From an uncultured Prevotellaceae bacterium (GTDB lineage Bacteria > Bacteroidota > Bacteroidia > Bacteroidales > Bacteroidaceae), in assembly GCA_946407325.1 (NCBI GenBank), contig CAMJNN010000004.1, positions 1 to 38,356 of the forward strand: DNA of 38,356 nucleotides, written 5' to 3'. Below are positions 1 to 7,522 of this stretch, piece by piece. Both the position numbers and the translations under genes were made by a program. The notes beneath the pieces were generated by a model. It searched no databases. It was given only the letters and a program-made list of their open reading frames with translations, and was not told where the DNA came from. Numbering within the stretch: the stretch's first letter is position 1; the number at the start of each line of letters is the position of its first letter.

Positions 1-1357
1 CGATACGTGTTTTGCTGTCATTAATAAGATGTTCCAAGTTGCTGTAATTATCAGTGCGATGGGTATGACTGAACTCTCCGCCGAATGAGAAACTGCCCTT
101 GCCAAGCTGCCTTGTTGCAACTGCTTTACCTGCATACATACGGCTCTTGGCATCACTCTCAGTTGTTACAATCCTATCATCTGCCTGGGTGGATGTTTCT
201 TTCAATAGCTGGTCGGTATTGGCTCTGTTCCACAAAGCATCTACGTTTATATCCATAGTCCATTTCCCGAAACTGCCATTGTAATATCCACTCAATAAAT
301 GATTGGTATTGTATATATCGGCGTGACTGTTATTTGAAGTCTCATTGTCCAGCACTCCATCAATCGTCATTGTAGCAAACGATTCATTGTCCTGTTTCGT
401 AGGACGGTATACAGGTTGATAGATGGCACCAATGGAATGATGCTCATTAAAGACATAGTTAAATCCAATCTTGCCGGCAAATGTCTGGTTCTTATTGTAA
501 CGTTTGGCAATACCATCTTGCAGCAAGCGAGGTGAGAGGAATGTTTCTTGTGAAGTAATATTTGTTACGCGGTCTTTTATATTGCTGTATTCCAACATAC
601 CGAAGATGTCAAATCCTCCCTTTCGATAGTTGAAGTTGAATTCATCTAGTCCGTAGAAATAATGTCTGATGCCTGCTACCGCCCTATTGTCAAAACTCCA
701 TCCTTCACCTATAGGCTTGATGGTGGTGATACGGATGACGGCATTGACGGTGGCATCATACCTTGCTCCAGGATTGGTTACTACTTCCACATTTTTCACT
801 TGTGACGAATTCAACTGATCTAACTCAGAAGTATTACGCATTTGTCTGCCGTTGATGTAGATAAGTGGAGTGCCCTTGCCAAACACCTCAATGCCGTCAT
901 TACTGCTGATAACCCCAGGTACTCTTGCCAATACATCGTTAGCGGTTCCTGCCCTTGATAAGGCACTACCTTGTACGGTAGTCACCAAAGCGTCTCGTCT
1001 CAGTTCTGTTTTGGGAAGATTAGCCTTTACTGTCACTTCACCAAGCAAGTTTTCACTTTCTGACATTTGTATATTTCCTATTTCACCATTGGCCTGATGT
1101 ACAAACACATCGTCATAACCAATACATGATATACGAATGAAACCAGCTTTATCAGTCTCCAATCTGAATAGGCCTTCGCTATCTGTTACCACACCATTTA
1201 TATAGAGTGAATCTCTTTCTTGCAGCAACACCACATTTGCATAGCTGATAGGTTTTTCTCTCGTGTCAATCACTCTGCCACTAATGACATTTTGGGCGTA
1301 GGTTGCCCCTGTGCTGATACTCATGAGCACCAGCACCAATAGTTTTAATGCTTTCAT
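1..1357 (-). CDS. Outer-membrane beta-barrel receptor-like protein (5' part, runs off left edge)
   Basis: Open reading frame from ATG at 1357 to the window edge; about 452 N-terminal residues are present and the C-terminus is missing. I translated it by hand. It starts with a signal peptide (MKALKLLVLVLMSISTGATYA), followed by a CarboxypepD_reg-like domain (GRVIDTREKPISYANVVL, then IRISCIGYDDV). A plug-like region follows (ANDVLARVPGV, YINGRQM, VKNVEVVTNPGARYDAT), then alternating aromatic strands typical of a barrel. This is the layout of Bacteroidota 'outer membrane beta-barrel family' / TonB-dependent-receptor-like proteins. It lies 21 bases downstream of the anti-sigma-like gene in the same direction, so it is probably the structural output of that ECF sigma operon. 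Substrate unknown. Confidence 0.85.
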   Translation of the reverse strand, partial: MKALKLLVLVLMSISTGATYAQNVISGRVIDTREKPISYANVVLLQERDSLYINGVVTDSEGLFRLETDKAGFIRISCIGYDDVFVHQANGEIGNIQMSESENLLGEVTVKANLPKTELRRDALVTTVQGSALSRAGTANDVLARVPGVISSNDGIEVFGKGTPLIYINGRQMRNTSELDQLNSSQVKNVEVVTNPGARYDATVNAVIRITTIKPIGEGWSFDNRAVAGIRHYFYGLDEFNFNYRKGGFDIFGMLEYSNIKDRVTNITSQETFLSPRLLQDGIAKRYNKNQTFAGKIGFNYVFNEHHSIGAIYQPVYRPTKQDNESFATMTIDGVLDNETSNNSHADIYNTNHLLSGYYNGSFGKWTMDINVDALWNRANTDQLLKETSTQADDRIVTTESDAKSRMYAGKAVATRQLGKGSFSFGGEFSHTHRTDNYSNLEHLINDSKTRI

Positions 1358-1378
1358 TGATGATTATTTAATAATTAA

Positions 1379-2554
1379 TTATAGACCTCCCATAAATATC
1401 CATTCACCTTTTTCATTCTTGCCTAATGACAGGTTGTTTTGAACAGTCGTACTGTCATCACGAAGTTTCAATACATATGGCACATACTCGCAAGGCATAG
1501 AGCCAGATTGGAAAGGCTCTCCAATACTGAGCAGTCTGCAACCTTTAAAGACTGGACCAAACATCTCTGCTATGTTGGCAGGCATCATTTCCTCTAACGT
1601 CTCAGTATCCCATGCACCTAATGATTTGAGGAATTTCTCTGCGACTTCTTTGGCTGACATTTCAGCCAGAATAGATTTCCTATTGTTGGGTGAGGAATCG
1701 GCATTACTGAACTCAATGTCGATGGGCTTAGCTAATACCTCTTTCATTCCCAATGCTACTGAATAGTCGATATGTCGAGTCCTCATCACTTCTACTTCCT
1801 GGTTATCTACGATGATACTTACAGATAGCTGCTTCAATTGCTTGGTAGCTTTGTCAAATATGTAGCGCCTGATATGTTCTGCATCTTTCAGTGATTTGTT
1901 GAGCATGAAGTCATTGATATAGTTATAATGGAGGTATGCATGCACAGTCAGATGTATTTCATCACCTACACGCTTTACCAAGTACTCATCGCCATCGTTC
2001 TTTTGTGAAAGTTCTAATTCACGTTCCAATATCTTATTTGGTTCCAATAAGATACTGATGTAATCCAAAAATGTTTCTTTGCCTTTTCCTGTTTCCCAGC
2101 CCACTTGGTAAGCTGGTACCCAAGTAAAAGCACTGTCATTGATACCAGTGGCTACCCTGCCTTGTTTATCTACTCGCCAAGCCAACTCGTCACCATATAC
2201 CACCTCAATTTGATGGTTAACAAAAGCTTCTTCAGCATCTATCATCTTGAAGTTTTCTTGGGGTAAGGTGCGTATTTCTACTTCCATCACCATCGAGCGT
2301 ATGTTGTTGAGGTAGCTGATAGCATTTTGCAAAAGCGAACTGGCGGTAAGGCGAGAAGGGCTTAGCATCAAGATAACAGGCAAACAAGCTGCAATACCTG
2401 ATACTGATAGCCAGTGCCACATCCTAATCACATTACGTGGTTTACGGCTTTCTTTTGCTTTAGCCAACACTCGCTGCTTAAAGTCTTTCGATATGTGTAC
2501 CTCACATTTTGGAGTCAGCTCCGTCCTTATCATATCAATATCTCTTTGATTCAT
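1379..2554 (-). CDS. Membrane anti-sigma-like protein with large extracytoplasmic domain
   Basis: 391 residues. A short basic cytoplasmic N-terminus (1-43) is followed by one membrane segment (about 45-64) and a long periplasmic part. The segment just after the membrane (LLQNAISYLNNIRSMVMEVEI) resembles the start of LolA/RseB-type lipoprotein-binding folds; that resemblance is my inference. No classic zinc HxxxCxxC anti-sigma motif is visible. The ATG overlaps the stop of the upstream ECF sigma gene (ATGA), with AGGAGG inside the end of the sigma gene serving as ribosome-binding site, so the two are translationally coupled. Position directly after an ECF sigma factor and before an outer-membrane barrel protein supports an anti-sigma/sensor role. 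Family not otherwise recognised. Confidence 0.7.
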   Translation of the reverse strand: MNQRDIDMIRTELTPKCEVHISKDFKQRVLAKAKESRKPRNVIRMWHWLSVSGIAACLPVILMLSPSRLTASSLLQNAISYLNNIRSMVMEVEIRTLPQENFKMIDAEEAFVNHQIEVVYGDELAWRVDKQGRVATGINDSAFTWVPAYQVGWETGKGKETFLDYISILLEPNKILERELELSQKNDGDEYLVKRVGDEIHLTVHAYLHYNYINDFMLNKSLKDAEHIRRYIFDKATKQLKQLSVSIIVDNQEVEVMRTRHIDYSVALGMKEVLAKPIDIEFSNADSSPNNRKSILAEMSAKEVAEKFLKSLGAWDTETLEEMMPANIAEMFGPVFKGCRLLSIGEPFQSGSMPCEYVPYVLKLRDDSTTVQNNLSLGKNEKGEWIFMGGL

Positions 2555-3051
2555 ATTTTATCCTCCTGTTCCCATCTTTTCCTTAATTTGTCTATTCCGC
2601 TTTTAAACCTCGACTTAATCGTGGTCTCTGGAGTTCCCGTTACTTTGGCAATCTCTACAAAGGTAAGGCTGTTAATCAGGTGCATGTTAATAACATCAGC
2701 TTGATCCGCAGGCAACACACTCAACATTTTCCAGATGCGGATATATTCCTCTTTTAATGCCTTCTCATCTTCATCATCAGCCATTTGCACTTGTTCTAAT
2801 GGAATAGGTTCTTGCTGTTTATGCCGATGCCAATCATTGCAGGCATTATATACCATTCTGTAGAGATACATTCGCATACTTTCGTCATTTTCTATTACGA
2901 ACTCTTTTTCAAAGAGTCTCAAGAATACATCTTGTATGATGTCTTCTGCATCTTCTCTGTTGCCGATACGGAAGTAGGCAAAGCGGAACAAATAGTCTTG
3001 GTTCTGCTCTATCACTGCCTCAAGTCTCTTATATCTTTTGTTGCTATTCAT
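2551..3051 (-). CDS. ECF-type RNA polymerase sigma factor
   Basis: 166 residues from the chosen ATG at 3051 (MNSNKRYKRLEAV), which is preceded by a purine-rich AAAGGCGGAAAG site. An upstream in-frame ATG at 3114 would add 21 residues unlike any sigma N-terminus. Region 2 is clear: FRFAYFRIGNREDAEDIIQD then VFLRLFEKEF (core binding and -10 recognition). Region 4 is LPADQADVINMHLINSLTF followed by EIAKVTGTPETTIKSRF, a helix-turn-helix. Size and domains fit sigma-70 family ECF factors. First gene of a three-gene operon with the overlapping anti-sigma-like gene and the outer-membrane barrel gene. Confidence 0.93.
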   Translation of the reverse strand: MNSNKRYKRLEAVIEQNQDYLFRFAYFRIGNREDAEDIIQDVFLRLFEKEFVIENDESMRMYLYRMVYNACNDWHRHKQQEPIPLEQVQMADDEDEKALKEEYIRIWKMLSVLPADQADVINMHLINSLTFVEIAKVTGTPETTIKSRFKSGIDKLRKRWEQEDKI

Positions 3052-3148
3052 TTCTTTCCGCCTTTCATTGTATAAGACGTAATAAGAGCCTAAAAAGACG
3101 AGTTTGCCAGTCACTTTTTTCTTTTCTTTTTCTTACAATTGGCATCCC

Positions 3149-3180
3149 TTTGCTTTTATCACCTGCATTTGTTATCTTTG
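3149..3180 (+). promoter_or_regulatory. Bacteroidota-type promoter for the MBL-fold gene
   Basis: TTTG at 3149-3152, a 20-base spacer, then TATCTTTG at 3173-3180. This matches the primary-sigma promoter of Bacteroidota (TTTG N19-21 TAnnTTTG). The start codon is 25 bases downstream at 3205. Confidence 0.75.
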
Positions 3181-3204
3181 TAGGGTAATATAATAATATA
3201 AGGT

Positions 3205-4005
3205 ATGGAGAACGAGATAATCATATTAGGTACGGGCAATGCGATGGTCACCCGATGTTACAACACTTGTTTTGTAGTGCGAAGCAAAAGTGGGGCTACT
3301 ATGATGGTTGATGCAGGTGGAGGTAATGGCATACTTAACCAGATGGCACAGTCTGGTTTGGCTTTCGAGGACATCAGTGACCTTTTTGTTACCCACACCC
3401 ATACTGACCATATCTTAGGAGTGATATGGATGATGCGTATGGCGCTCCAGTACCAGAAACCGCAAGTGTTGCACATTCATAGCCATAAGAAAGCGCTTGA
3501 TCTGCTGGACCTTATGTGCCGTCAAATGTTGCCCAAGAAACAAGTAGAGCGTATTGGCACCAATGTGGTGTATTGCGAATTGCATGATGGCGATAGCTTC
3601 GACGTGGGTGATATGCATGTGCAATGCTTCGATATCCACTCCACAAAGGAGCTCCAGTACGGCTTTGCCCTCACTTTCGCCGATGGCAAACGGCTGGCTT
3701 GCCTGGGTGATGAGCCTTATTGTGAACAGAATGAGACTTATATAAAGGGTGCCGATTGGATGATGAGTGAGGCATTTTGCCTCTACGAAGACCGTGAACG
3801 TTTTCAACCTTACAAGAAGCATCATAGCACCGCTCTTGATGCTGCCCGTCTGGCTAAGTCATTGGACGTCAAGAACCTTATCCTCTATCATACTGAGGAT
3901 AAGACTTTGGATACTCGTAAGGAACGCTACACTGCAGAGGCGCAAAACGAATTTGATGGCAAAGTGTTTGTCCCTGATGATTTGGAGAGAATAGTCATCG
4001 ATTAA
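3205..4005 (+). CDS. MBL-fold metallohydrolase (RNase Z-like)
   Basis: 266 residues, a complete metallo-beta-lactamase fold. The signature THTHTDH at residues 63-69 gives the HxHxDH metal ligands (H64, H66, D68, H69). Other likely ligands are in CLGDEPYCE and near the C-terminus in LILYHTEDK. The N-terminus (IILGTGNAMVTRCYNTCFVV) resembles the RNase Z/phosphodiesterase branch, where the first strand carries a GTG(N/S)A motif. No signal peptide, so cytoplasmic. The gene stands alone behind its own promoter, divergent from the ECF operon. The substrate (tRNA 3' end, cyclic nucleotide or other phosphodiester) cannot be decided from sequence. Confidence 0.88.
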   Translation: MENEIIILGTGNAMVTRCYNTCFVVRSKSGATMMVDAGGGNGILNQMAQSGLAFEDISDLFVTHTHTDHILGVIWMMRMALQYQKPQVLHIHSHKKALDLLDLMCRQMLPKKQVERIGTNVVYCELHDGDSFDVGDMHVQCFDIHSTKELQYGFALTFADGKRLACLGDEPYCEQNETYIKGADWMMSEAFCLYEDRERFQPYKKHHSTALDAARLAKSLDVKNLILYHTEDKTLDTRKERYTAEAQNEFDGKVFVPDDLERIVID

Positions 4006-4180
4006 TTACTGATGCAATGAACTTCTTGTAAGAAAGAAAAGTGAACAATGGGGTGATCATTCTTCCGAAATCATAGAATGTTTAGATGATAGCGATTATG
4101 GATATGATAAGAGTATCAATAAGTGCAAAGTGTATGATGTTAAATAACGATAAACATGTCATCAATGTAATTATAACTAT

Positions 4181-4188
4181 TATCTTTG
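4181..4188 (+). promoter_or_regulatory. Candidate -7 element upstream of the acyltransferase gene
   Basis: TATCTTTG at 4181-4188 matches the Bacteroidota -7 motif and lies 55 bases before the ATG at 4244. No TTTG is found at the usual 19-21 base distance, so the promoter is only half supported. Confidence 0.45.
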
Positions 4189-4243
4189 TATTGTCCTACA
4201 TTGGTAAGATGTATATTTTTACAGAATAAGAAATGTATTGAGT

Positions 4244-5224
4244 ATGCCTGAACAGCTTCAGTATAATAAATTGAATATATGGCAGCGTTTCCGTTTGTCA
4301 CTGCTGCGTGGCTTGTTCTGCGGGTTGTCACTATTACCTTTACGGGTTCACTATATTCTTTCCGACATACTCTTTTTCATTATTTATTATCTTATACGCT
4401 ATCGCCGACATATTGTTAAGAAAAATCTGGCAGCTTCGTTTCCAGAGAAGAGTGAGGCTGAACGTCGTAACATTGAGCGTGACTTTTATCATTGGTTCTG
4501 TGACTATTTAGGAGAGACAATAAAGCTCACTTCTATCACGCCCGATCGACTGAAGCAACACATGAAATTTGAAAATACTGAACTGCTCAATCGTCTGGTA
4601 CACGAAGGCAAGTCAGTGATTCTAATGGTGGGCCATTACTGCAACTGGGAATGGCTTTCATCCGTTCCTCTGCATGTAGATGTTCAGGAGCCAGATTGGT
4701 TTCCCATGCAAGTTTATCATCCATTGGAAAACCCTGTAGTCGATACTTTGTTTTTAGACATTCGTAGCCGCATGGGTGTCCACAATATATCTATGAAAAA
4801 TACCTTACGCACAATGGTTAGTGCACAACAACGAGGAATACCATGTGTAGCAGGGTTCATAGCAGACCAAGTGCCGCTATGGGAGGCCATCCATGTTTGG
4901 ATAAACTTCCTTTCACATTCTGAAACTCCTTTCTTTACTGGAGGCGAGCGTATTGCCAAGAAGTTGAATTATGCTATGGTGTATATTGATCCTCGTCGCG
5001 AACGAAGAGGATACTATGTTGCTACCTTCCGTCTGATGACAGAGAATCCTGCTGATTTCCCAGATTACCAACTCACGGAACGGTATGCCCAACTTCTTGA
5101 AGAAACTATACGCCGCCAACCTGCCTATTGGCTTTGGACTCACAATCGCTGGAAACGAACTCGTGAGGAATACAACGAACGCATGAAAAATATCATACCT
5201 AAGCCCAAGGCATTAGTAGAGTAA
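4244..5224 (+). CDS. Lysophospholipid/lipid A acyltransferase, LpxL/HtrB family
   Basis: 326 residues from ATG 4244 (MPEQLQYNKLNIWQ); a TTG six bases earlier is a possible but less likely start. An N-terminal hydrophobic stretch (roughly residues 17-50) anchors it in the inner membrane. The catalytic HX4(D/E) motif is seen as GHYCNWEW. Later conserved blocks include FIADQVP and FFTGGERIAKKLNYAMVY, and the end YWLWTHNRWK is typical of the LpxL/LpxM family (usually about 300 residues). Known role of the family: secondary acylation of lipid A or related lipids using acyl-ACP. No other lipid A gene is adjacent, so the acceptor is inferred only from family. Confidence 0.92.
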   Translation: MPEQLQYNKLNIWQRFRLSLLRGLFCGLSLLPLRVHYILSDILFFIIYYLIRYRRHIVKKNLAASFPEKSEAERRNIERDFYHWFCDYLGETIKLTSITPDRLKQHMKFENTELLNRLVHEGKSVILMVGHYCNWEWLSSVPLHVDVQEPDWFPMQVYHPLENPVVDTLFLDIRSRMGVHNISMKNTLRTMVSAQQRGIPCVAGFIADQVPLWEAIHVWINFLSHSETPFFTGGERIAKKLNYAMVYIDPRRERRGYYVATFRLMTENPADFPDYQLTERYAQLLEETIRRQPAYWLWTHNRWKRTREEYNERMKNIIPKPKALVE

Positions 5225-5482
5225 TGTTTCCGAGATTCATGGGCAAAGCTTGCTATCTCTATAACTAAAGCTTGCTATCACCTAAGGGGAGCTTTGCCAC
5301 CACTGACCGCAGTATCTGCTATCACCCGTCGCAGTATCTGCCATACCCCCATAGGAGATACTGCGATGACCGAAAGGAAGCCTTGCGACGACCCATAACA
5401 AAGCCTCCGACGACCCGTGGAAGGCATTACCTTAAAAATGTATCATTTTCACTCTTTCGAAGAAGCATCTTTTGACGTTAAT

Positions 5483-5528
5483 TATATGTCAAATCCCCTT
5501 TTATTACCAGAGGGGGATTCGACATATA
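5483..5528. repeat. 18-bp imperfect inverted repeat (long hairpin)
   Basis: Left arm 5483-5500 pairs with 5511-5528 with one mismatch and one G-T wobble around a 10-base loop. The arms carry ATATGTC, then CCCC, against GGGGG, then GACATAT. Confidence 0.75.
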
Positions 5529-5546
5529 CGAGAGGGGGATATGTCG
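5520..5546. repeat. 8-bp perfect inverted repeat overlapping the long hairpin
   Basis: CGACATAT at 5520-5527 is the exact inverse of ATATGTCG at 5539-5546. Its left arm is also the right arm of the 5483-5528 hairpin, so the two pairings exclude each other. AGAGGGGGAT is directly repeated at 5509 and 5531. Confidence 0.7.
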
Positions 5547-5555
5547 GAACAAATA

Positions 5556-5588
5556 TTGTGTGGTTACGAAGATTAGTGTTTATCTTTG
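5556..5588 (+). promoter_or_regulatory. Candidate promoter for the small membrane protein gene
   Basis: TATCTTTG at 5581-5588 is a perfect -7 match, 52 bases before the ATG at 5640. A TTG at 5556-5558 lies at a slightly long distance (22 bases) for the -33 element. The repeats at 5483-5546 lie immediately upstream, where an activator could bind. Confidence 0.5.
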
Positions 5589-5639
5589 CAATATCGGTCG
5601 CGACCCGAGACAAATTGTTTAACTATTAAATTGATTATT

Positions 5640-5957
5640 ATGAAAGTATTTGAATTGTTTACAGAAGGTGGTTTGTTTGGCATGGCGATATTAACCACCC
5701 TATTGGTATTGATGCTTTTTGCTGCATGGAAAGCTCCTGCTTGGGTAAAGGAGATAGGCTTGGCCGCATTAGTATGGGGCTTTTTCTGGCAATTTGCCGG
5801 CATCTACCAGATGCTTGATGTTTTGCAGACTATGACTGACGTTCCTATGTCTGTTATTTATGGTGGAGCCAAGGTAACGATGGTACCTGCGATGTATGGT
5901 ATGTTAATCTATCTTGCCTCACTTATCATTATTCTGGTGCAAAAGCCCAGATTATAA
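5640..5957 (+). CDS. Small polytopic membrane protein, ExbB/MotA-like
   Basis: 105 residues from ATG 5640 (MKVFELFTEGGLFGMAIL). An upstream in-frame ATG at 5586 would start inside the -7 promoter box and adds a polar leader, so it is rejected. Three membrane segments are visible (about 12-30, 36-55 and 78-100). The N-terminal GGLFGMAILTTLLVLMLF and the last segment (GGAKVTMVPAMYGMLIYL) resemble the helices of MotA/TolQ/ExbB proton channels, but the protein is less than half their usual length. No TolR/ExbD partner is adjacent. It is followed by a membrane LytTR regulator 47 bases on. Function not established. Confidence 0.75.
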   Translation: MKVFELFTEGGLFGMAILTTLLVLMLFAAWKAPAWVKEIGLAALVWGFFWQFAGIYQMLDVLQTMTDVPMSVIYGGAKVTMVPAMYGMLIYLASLIIILVQKPRL

Positions 5958-5968
5958 TAAGTGATGGT

Positions 5969-6000
5969 TTTGGAGATAACAAGCTGTTTTGCTAATTTTG
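5969..6000 (+). promoter_or_regulatory. Promoter for the LytTR regulator, abutting its start codon
   Basis: TTTG at 5969-5972, a 20-base spacer and TAATTTTG at 5993-6000 form a full Bacteroidota promoter. Transcription should begin near 6005-6008, on or just after the GTG at 6005. Confidence 0.65.
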
Positions 6001-6004
6001 TAGT

Positions 6005-6706
6005 GTGAAATACCTTATCGTCATAGGATGCTGGATGGTAGAGCTAATGCTGTTGGCTACTATCATGGTAAGTTTGGGCTACCGCTTTGCGCAAGCTCTG
6101 ATGCTTGCCACTATGTTCCTGCCCGTGCTGCTGGCTATGAAGTTTTTTTTGCCTCAGATTAAGATAGAACGTCGTCTTAATAAAATAATTGGTGTAGGAT
6201 GCCTTTTCCTCTCGTTCTTGGTGATGGTTTATCTTTTGCTGATGTTGTGCCATTCGTGGATGATGAGCTATGAAGATCAGATGCCGTCGGTATTACTCAA
6301 TCCTGTGTTCCTAGTATTGATATTGACTATACTGTTTGTTGTTGATACTGCAATAGGTAAGCAACTTGACAAACATTGTGACAAGGCACCAAGTAGCATC
6401 ACATTTATATCGGAACGCAAAAATGTGACTTTGCTGACGGAGCAGATTCTCTATGTCGAGTCGAACGACACGGAAACATGGGTACACACTCTTGACGGTG
6501 AGCGTTATCGCAACAAAACCAGCATATCGCAGTGGGAACAGATTCTGGAAGACGGTTTTCTTCGTATTCATCGTTCTTTTTTAGTAAATACCCAGCAAAT
6601 ATCGCAAGTAAATAACGATTGCATAAAGCTTGGCGAAATCTCTATTCCCATATCTCGTAAGTATAAAGAAGTGGTAGCCGCAAAATTTGCGACTACCACT
6701 ATCTAA
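6005..6706 (+). CDS. Membrane-anchored LytTR-family transcriptional regulator
   Basis: 233 residues if started at GTG 6005; an in-frame ATG at 6035 is an alternative (see promoter at 5969-6000). Residues 1-115 form about four membrane helices (2-22, 30-48, 62-82, 98-115). Residues 131-229 are a LytTR DNA-binding domain: VTLLTEQILYVES, then YRNKTSISQWEQIL, FLRIHRSFLVN and IPISRKYKEVV. No response-receiver domain is present, so the signal is probably sensed by the membrane part. It follows a small membrane protein gene in the same direction, and the pair may act together. LytTR proteins usually bind direct repeats upstream of targets. Confidence 0.88.
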   Translation: MKYLIVIGCWMVELMLLATIMVSLGYRFAQALMLATMFLPVLLAMKFFLPQIKIERRLNKIIGVGCLFLSFLVMVYLLLMLCHSWMMSYEDQMPSVLLNPVFLVLILTILFVVDTAIGKQLDKHCDKAPSSITFISERKNVTLLTEQILYVESNDTETWVHTLDGERYRNKTSISQWEQILEDGFLRIHRSFLVNTQQISQVNNDCIKLGEISIPISRKYKEVVAAKFATTTI

Positions 6707-6721
6707 TAATTTGAATACTTG

Positions 6722-7510
6722 TTAGAACTTATTGAGTTTGGAGACGTCAATCTTGGTCACACCAGTATTCTGAATTGAGGTATCGTCTGCAGTACCCGAG
6801 ATGGCTAATTTGCCTACACCAGAATTGGCGGCATCCAGACGTTGACAATCTACGTCAAGGGCGATGGTGCCTGTACCGCTCTTCTTTACCTTGACTTCCT
6901 TACCCTTGAATTTGACATCAATTTTGTCAACTCCCTTTGAATCGATATCCAGCTGGTCAGCTTTTACTTCCATGTCGCCTTTTGTTACGCCGCTATCGTT
7001 TATGTTCAGTGTTTTGGCATCCATCTTCATGTCCAGGTTGCTTACCCCTTTCAATAAACATTCAGCGTTCGTGCAACTTAGCTTCTCAACATCTAATTGT
7101 ATGACCCCATTGTTTGTGAGGTGGAAATCACCTGTTTTAAGCGTTTCTGTATTAAAGTTTAATACTCCCTTGTTATCTATACGGTTCATGTCAGGTGAGG
7201 TGATGTAAAGAGATATTGTGTTCTTTTCATTATTACCTTTCTTATCTTTCTGTTCATGAGACACTACTAATATACCGTCTTTCACCTCGATCTTCAGTCG
7301 TTCAATCTGCTTTTCAGAGCCTTCTGCTTTCACGCTAAAGCTGCTACCTTGTGTATAATGTACTGTCACTGCATGTTCATTACGCAAACCAGTGAAGCCA
7401 CTTAGTCTGTATTCTTTGGTTACAACAGACTTGTTATTATCATGGGTAGAGGCTACTGCGTTTGTAATGGCAACCAACGTCAATGTTGCCCATAAAATCA
7501 TCTTTTTCAT
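6722..7510 (-). CDS. Secreted GIN-domain (DUF2807) protein
   Basis: 262 residues with a signal peptide (MKKMILWATLTLVAITNAVA). The body is made of short repeating beta-strand units rich in N, D, G and K, e.g. LRNEHAVTVHYTQGS, LDIDSKGVDKIDVKFKG and LDAANSGVGKLAISG. This is the putative auto-transporter adhesin 'head GIN' domain, a beta-helix common in Bacteroidota. It is the last gene of the second ECF operon, 12 bases after the preceding gene. Location is probably periplasmic or outer surface; no lipobox. Exact function of the family is not established. Confidence 0.85.
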   Translation of the reverse strand: MKKMILWATLTLVAITNAVASTHDNNKSVVTKEYRLSGFTGLRNEHAVTVHYTQGSSFSVKAEGSEKQIERLKIEVKDGILVVSHEQKDKKGNNEKNTISLYITSPDMNRIDNKGVLNFNTETLKTGDFHLTNNGVIQLDVEKLSCTNAECLLKGVSNLDMKMDAKTLNINDSGVTKGDMEVKADQLDIDSKGVDKIDVKFKGKEVKVKKSGTGTIALDVDCQRLDAANSGVGKLAISGTADDTSIQNTGVTKIDVSKLNKF

Positions 7511-7522
7511 ATTTCTATCGTT

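Larger units (their letters stand above)
5225..5580. repeat. Repeat-rich non-coding stretch between acyltransferase and small membrane protein genes
   Basis: About 350 bases without a credible gene. Nested repeats are visible. GGCAAAGCT (5242-5250) is inverted at 5290-5298. AAAGCTTGCTATC occurs twice (5245 and 5267). CGCAGTATCTGC occurs at 5308-5319 and 5330-5341, and its inverse AGATACTGCG lies at 5356-5365. GACGACCC occurs twice near 5387-5417. A long hairpin at 5483-5528 is described separately. The two short frames that cross this area have no recognisable protein character and read through the hairpins. It may be a degraded mobile or REP-like intergenic element, or a regulatory region. 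Confidence 0.6.

Noticed and set aside
3051..3114. Longer N-terminus for the first ECF sigma factor
   Set aside because: The extra 21 residues do not resemble sigma factors, and a purine-rich ribosome site precedes the internal ATG.
3140..3153. TGGCAT...TTGC on the plus strand, sigma-54-like
   Set aside because: GG-to-GC spacing is nine bases instead of ten and the -24 box is imperfect; a full TTTG-N20-TATCTTTG promoter covers the same place.
4006..4243. Possible gene between the MBL-fold and acyltransferase genes
   Set aside because: Only a 63-codon antisense frame that runs into the acyltransferase gene; no domain or promoter support. I see only a -7 box here.
5308..5365. Short direct repeats that could suggest a CRISPR array
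   Set aside because: Only two direct copies of 12 bases with a 10-base gap and an inverted third; no spacer regularity, no cas genes.
5417..5629. Short open frame across the repeat region before the small membrane protein
   Set aside because: Reads through both hairpins and the promoter -7 box; composition not protein-like.
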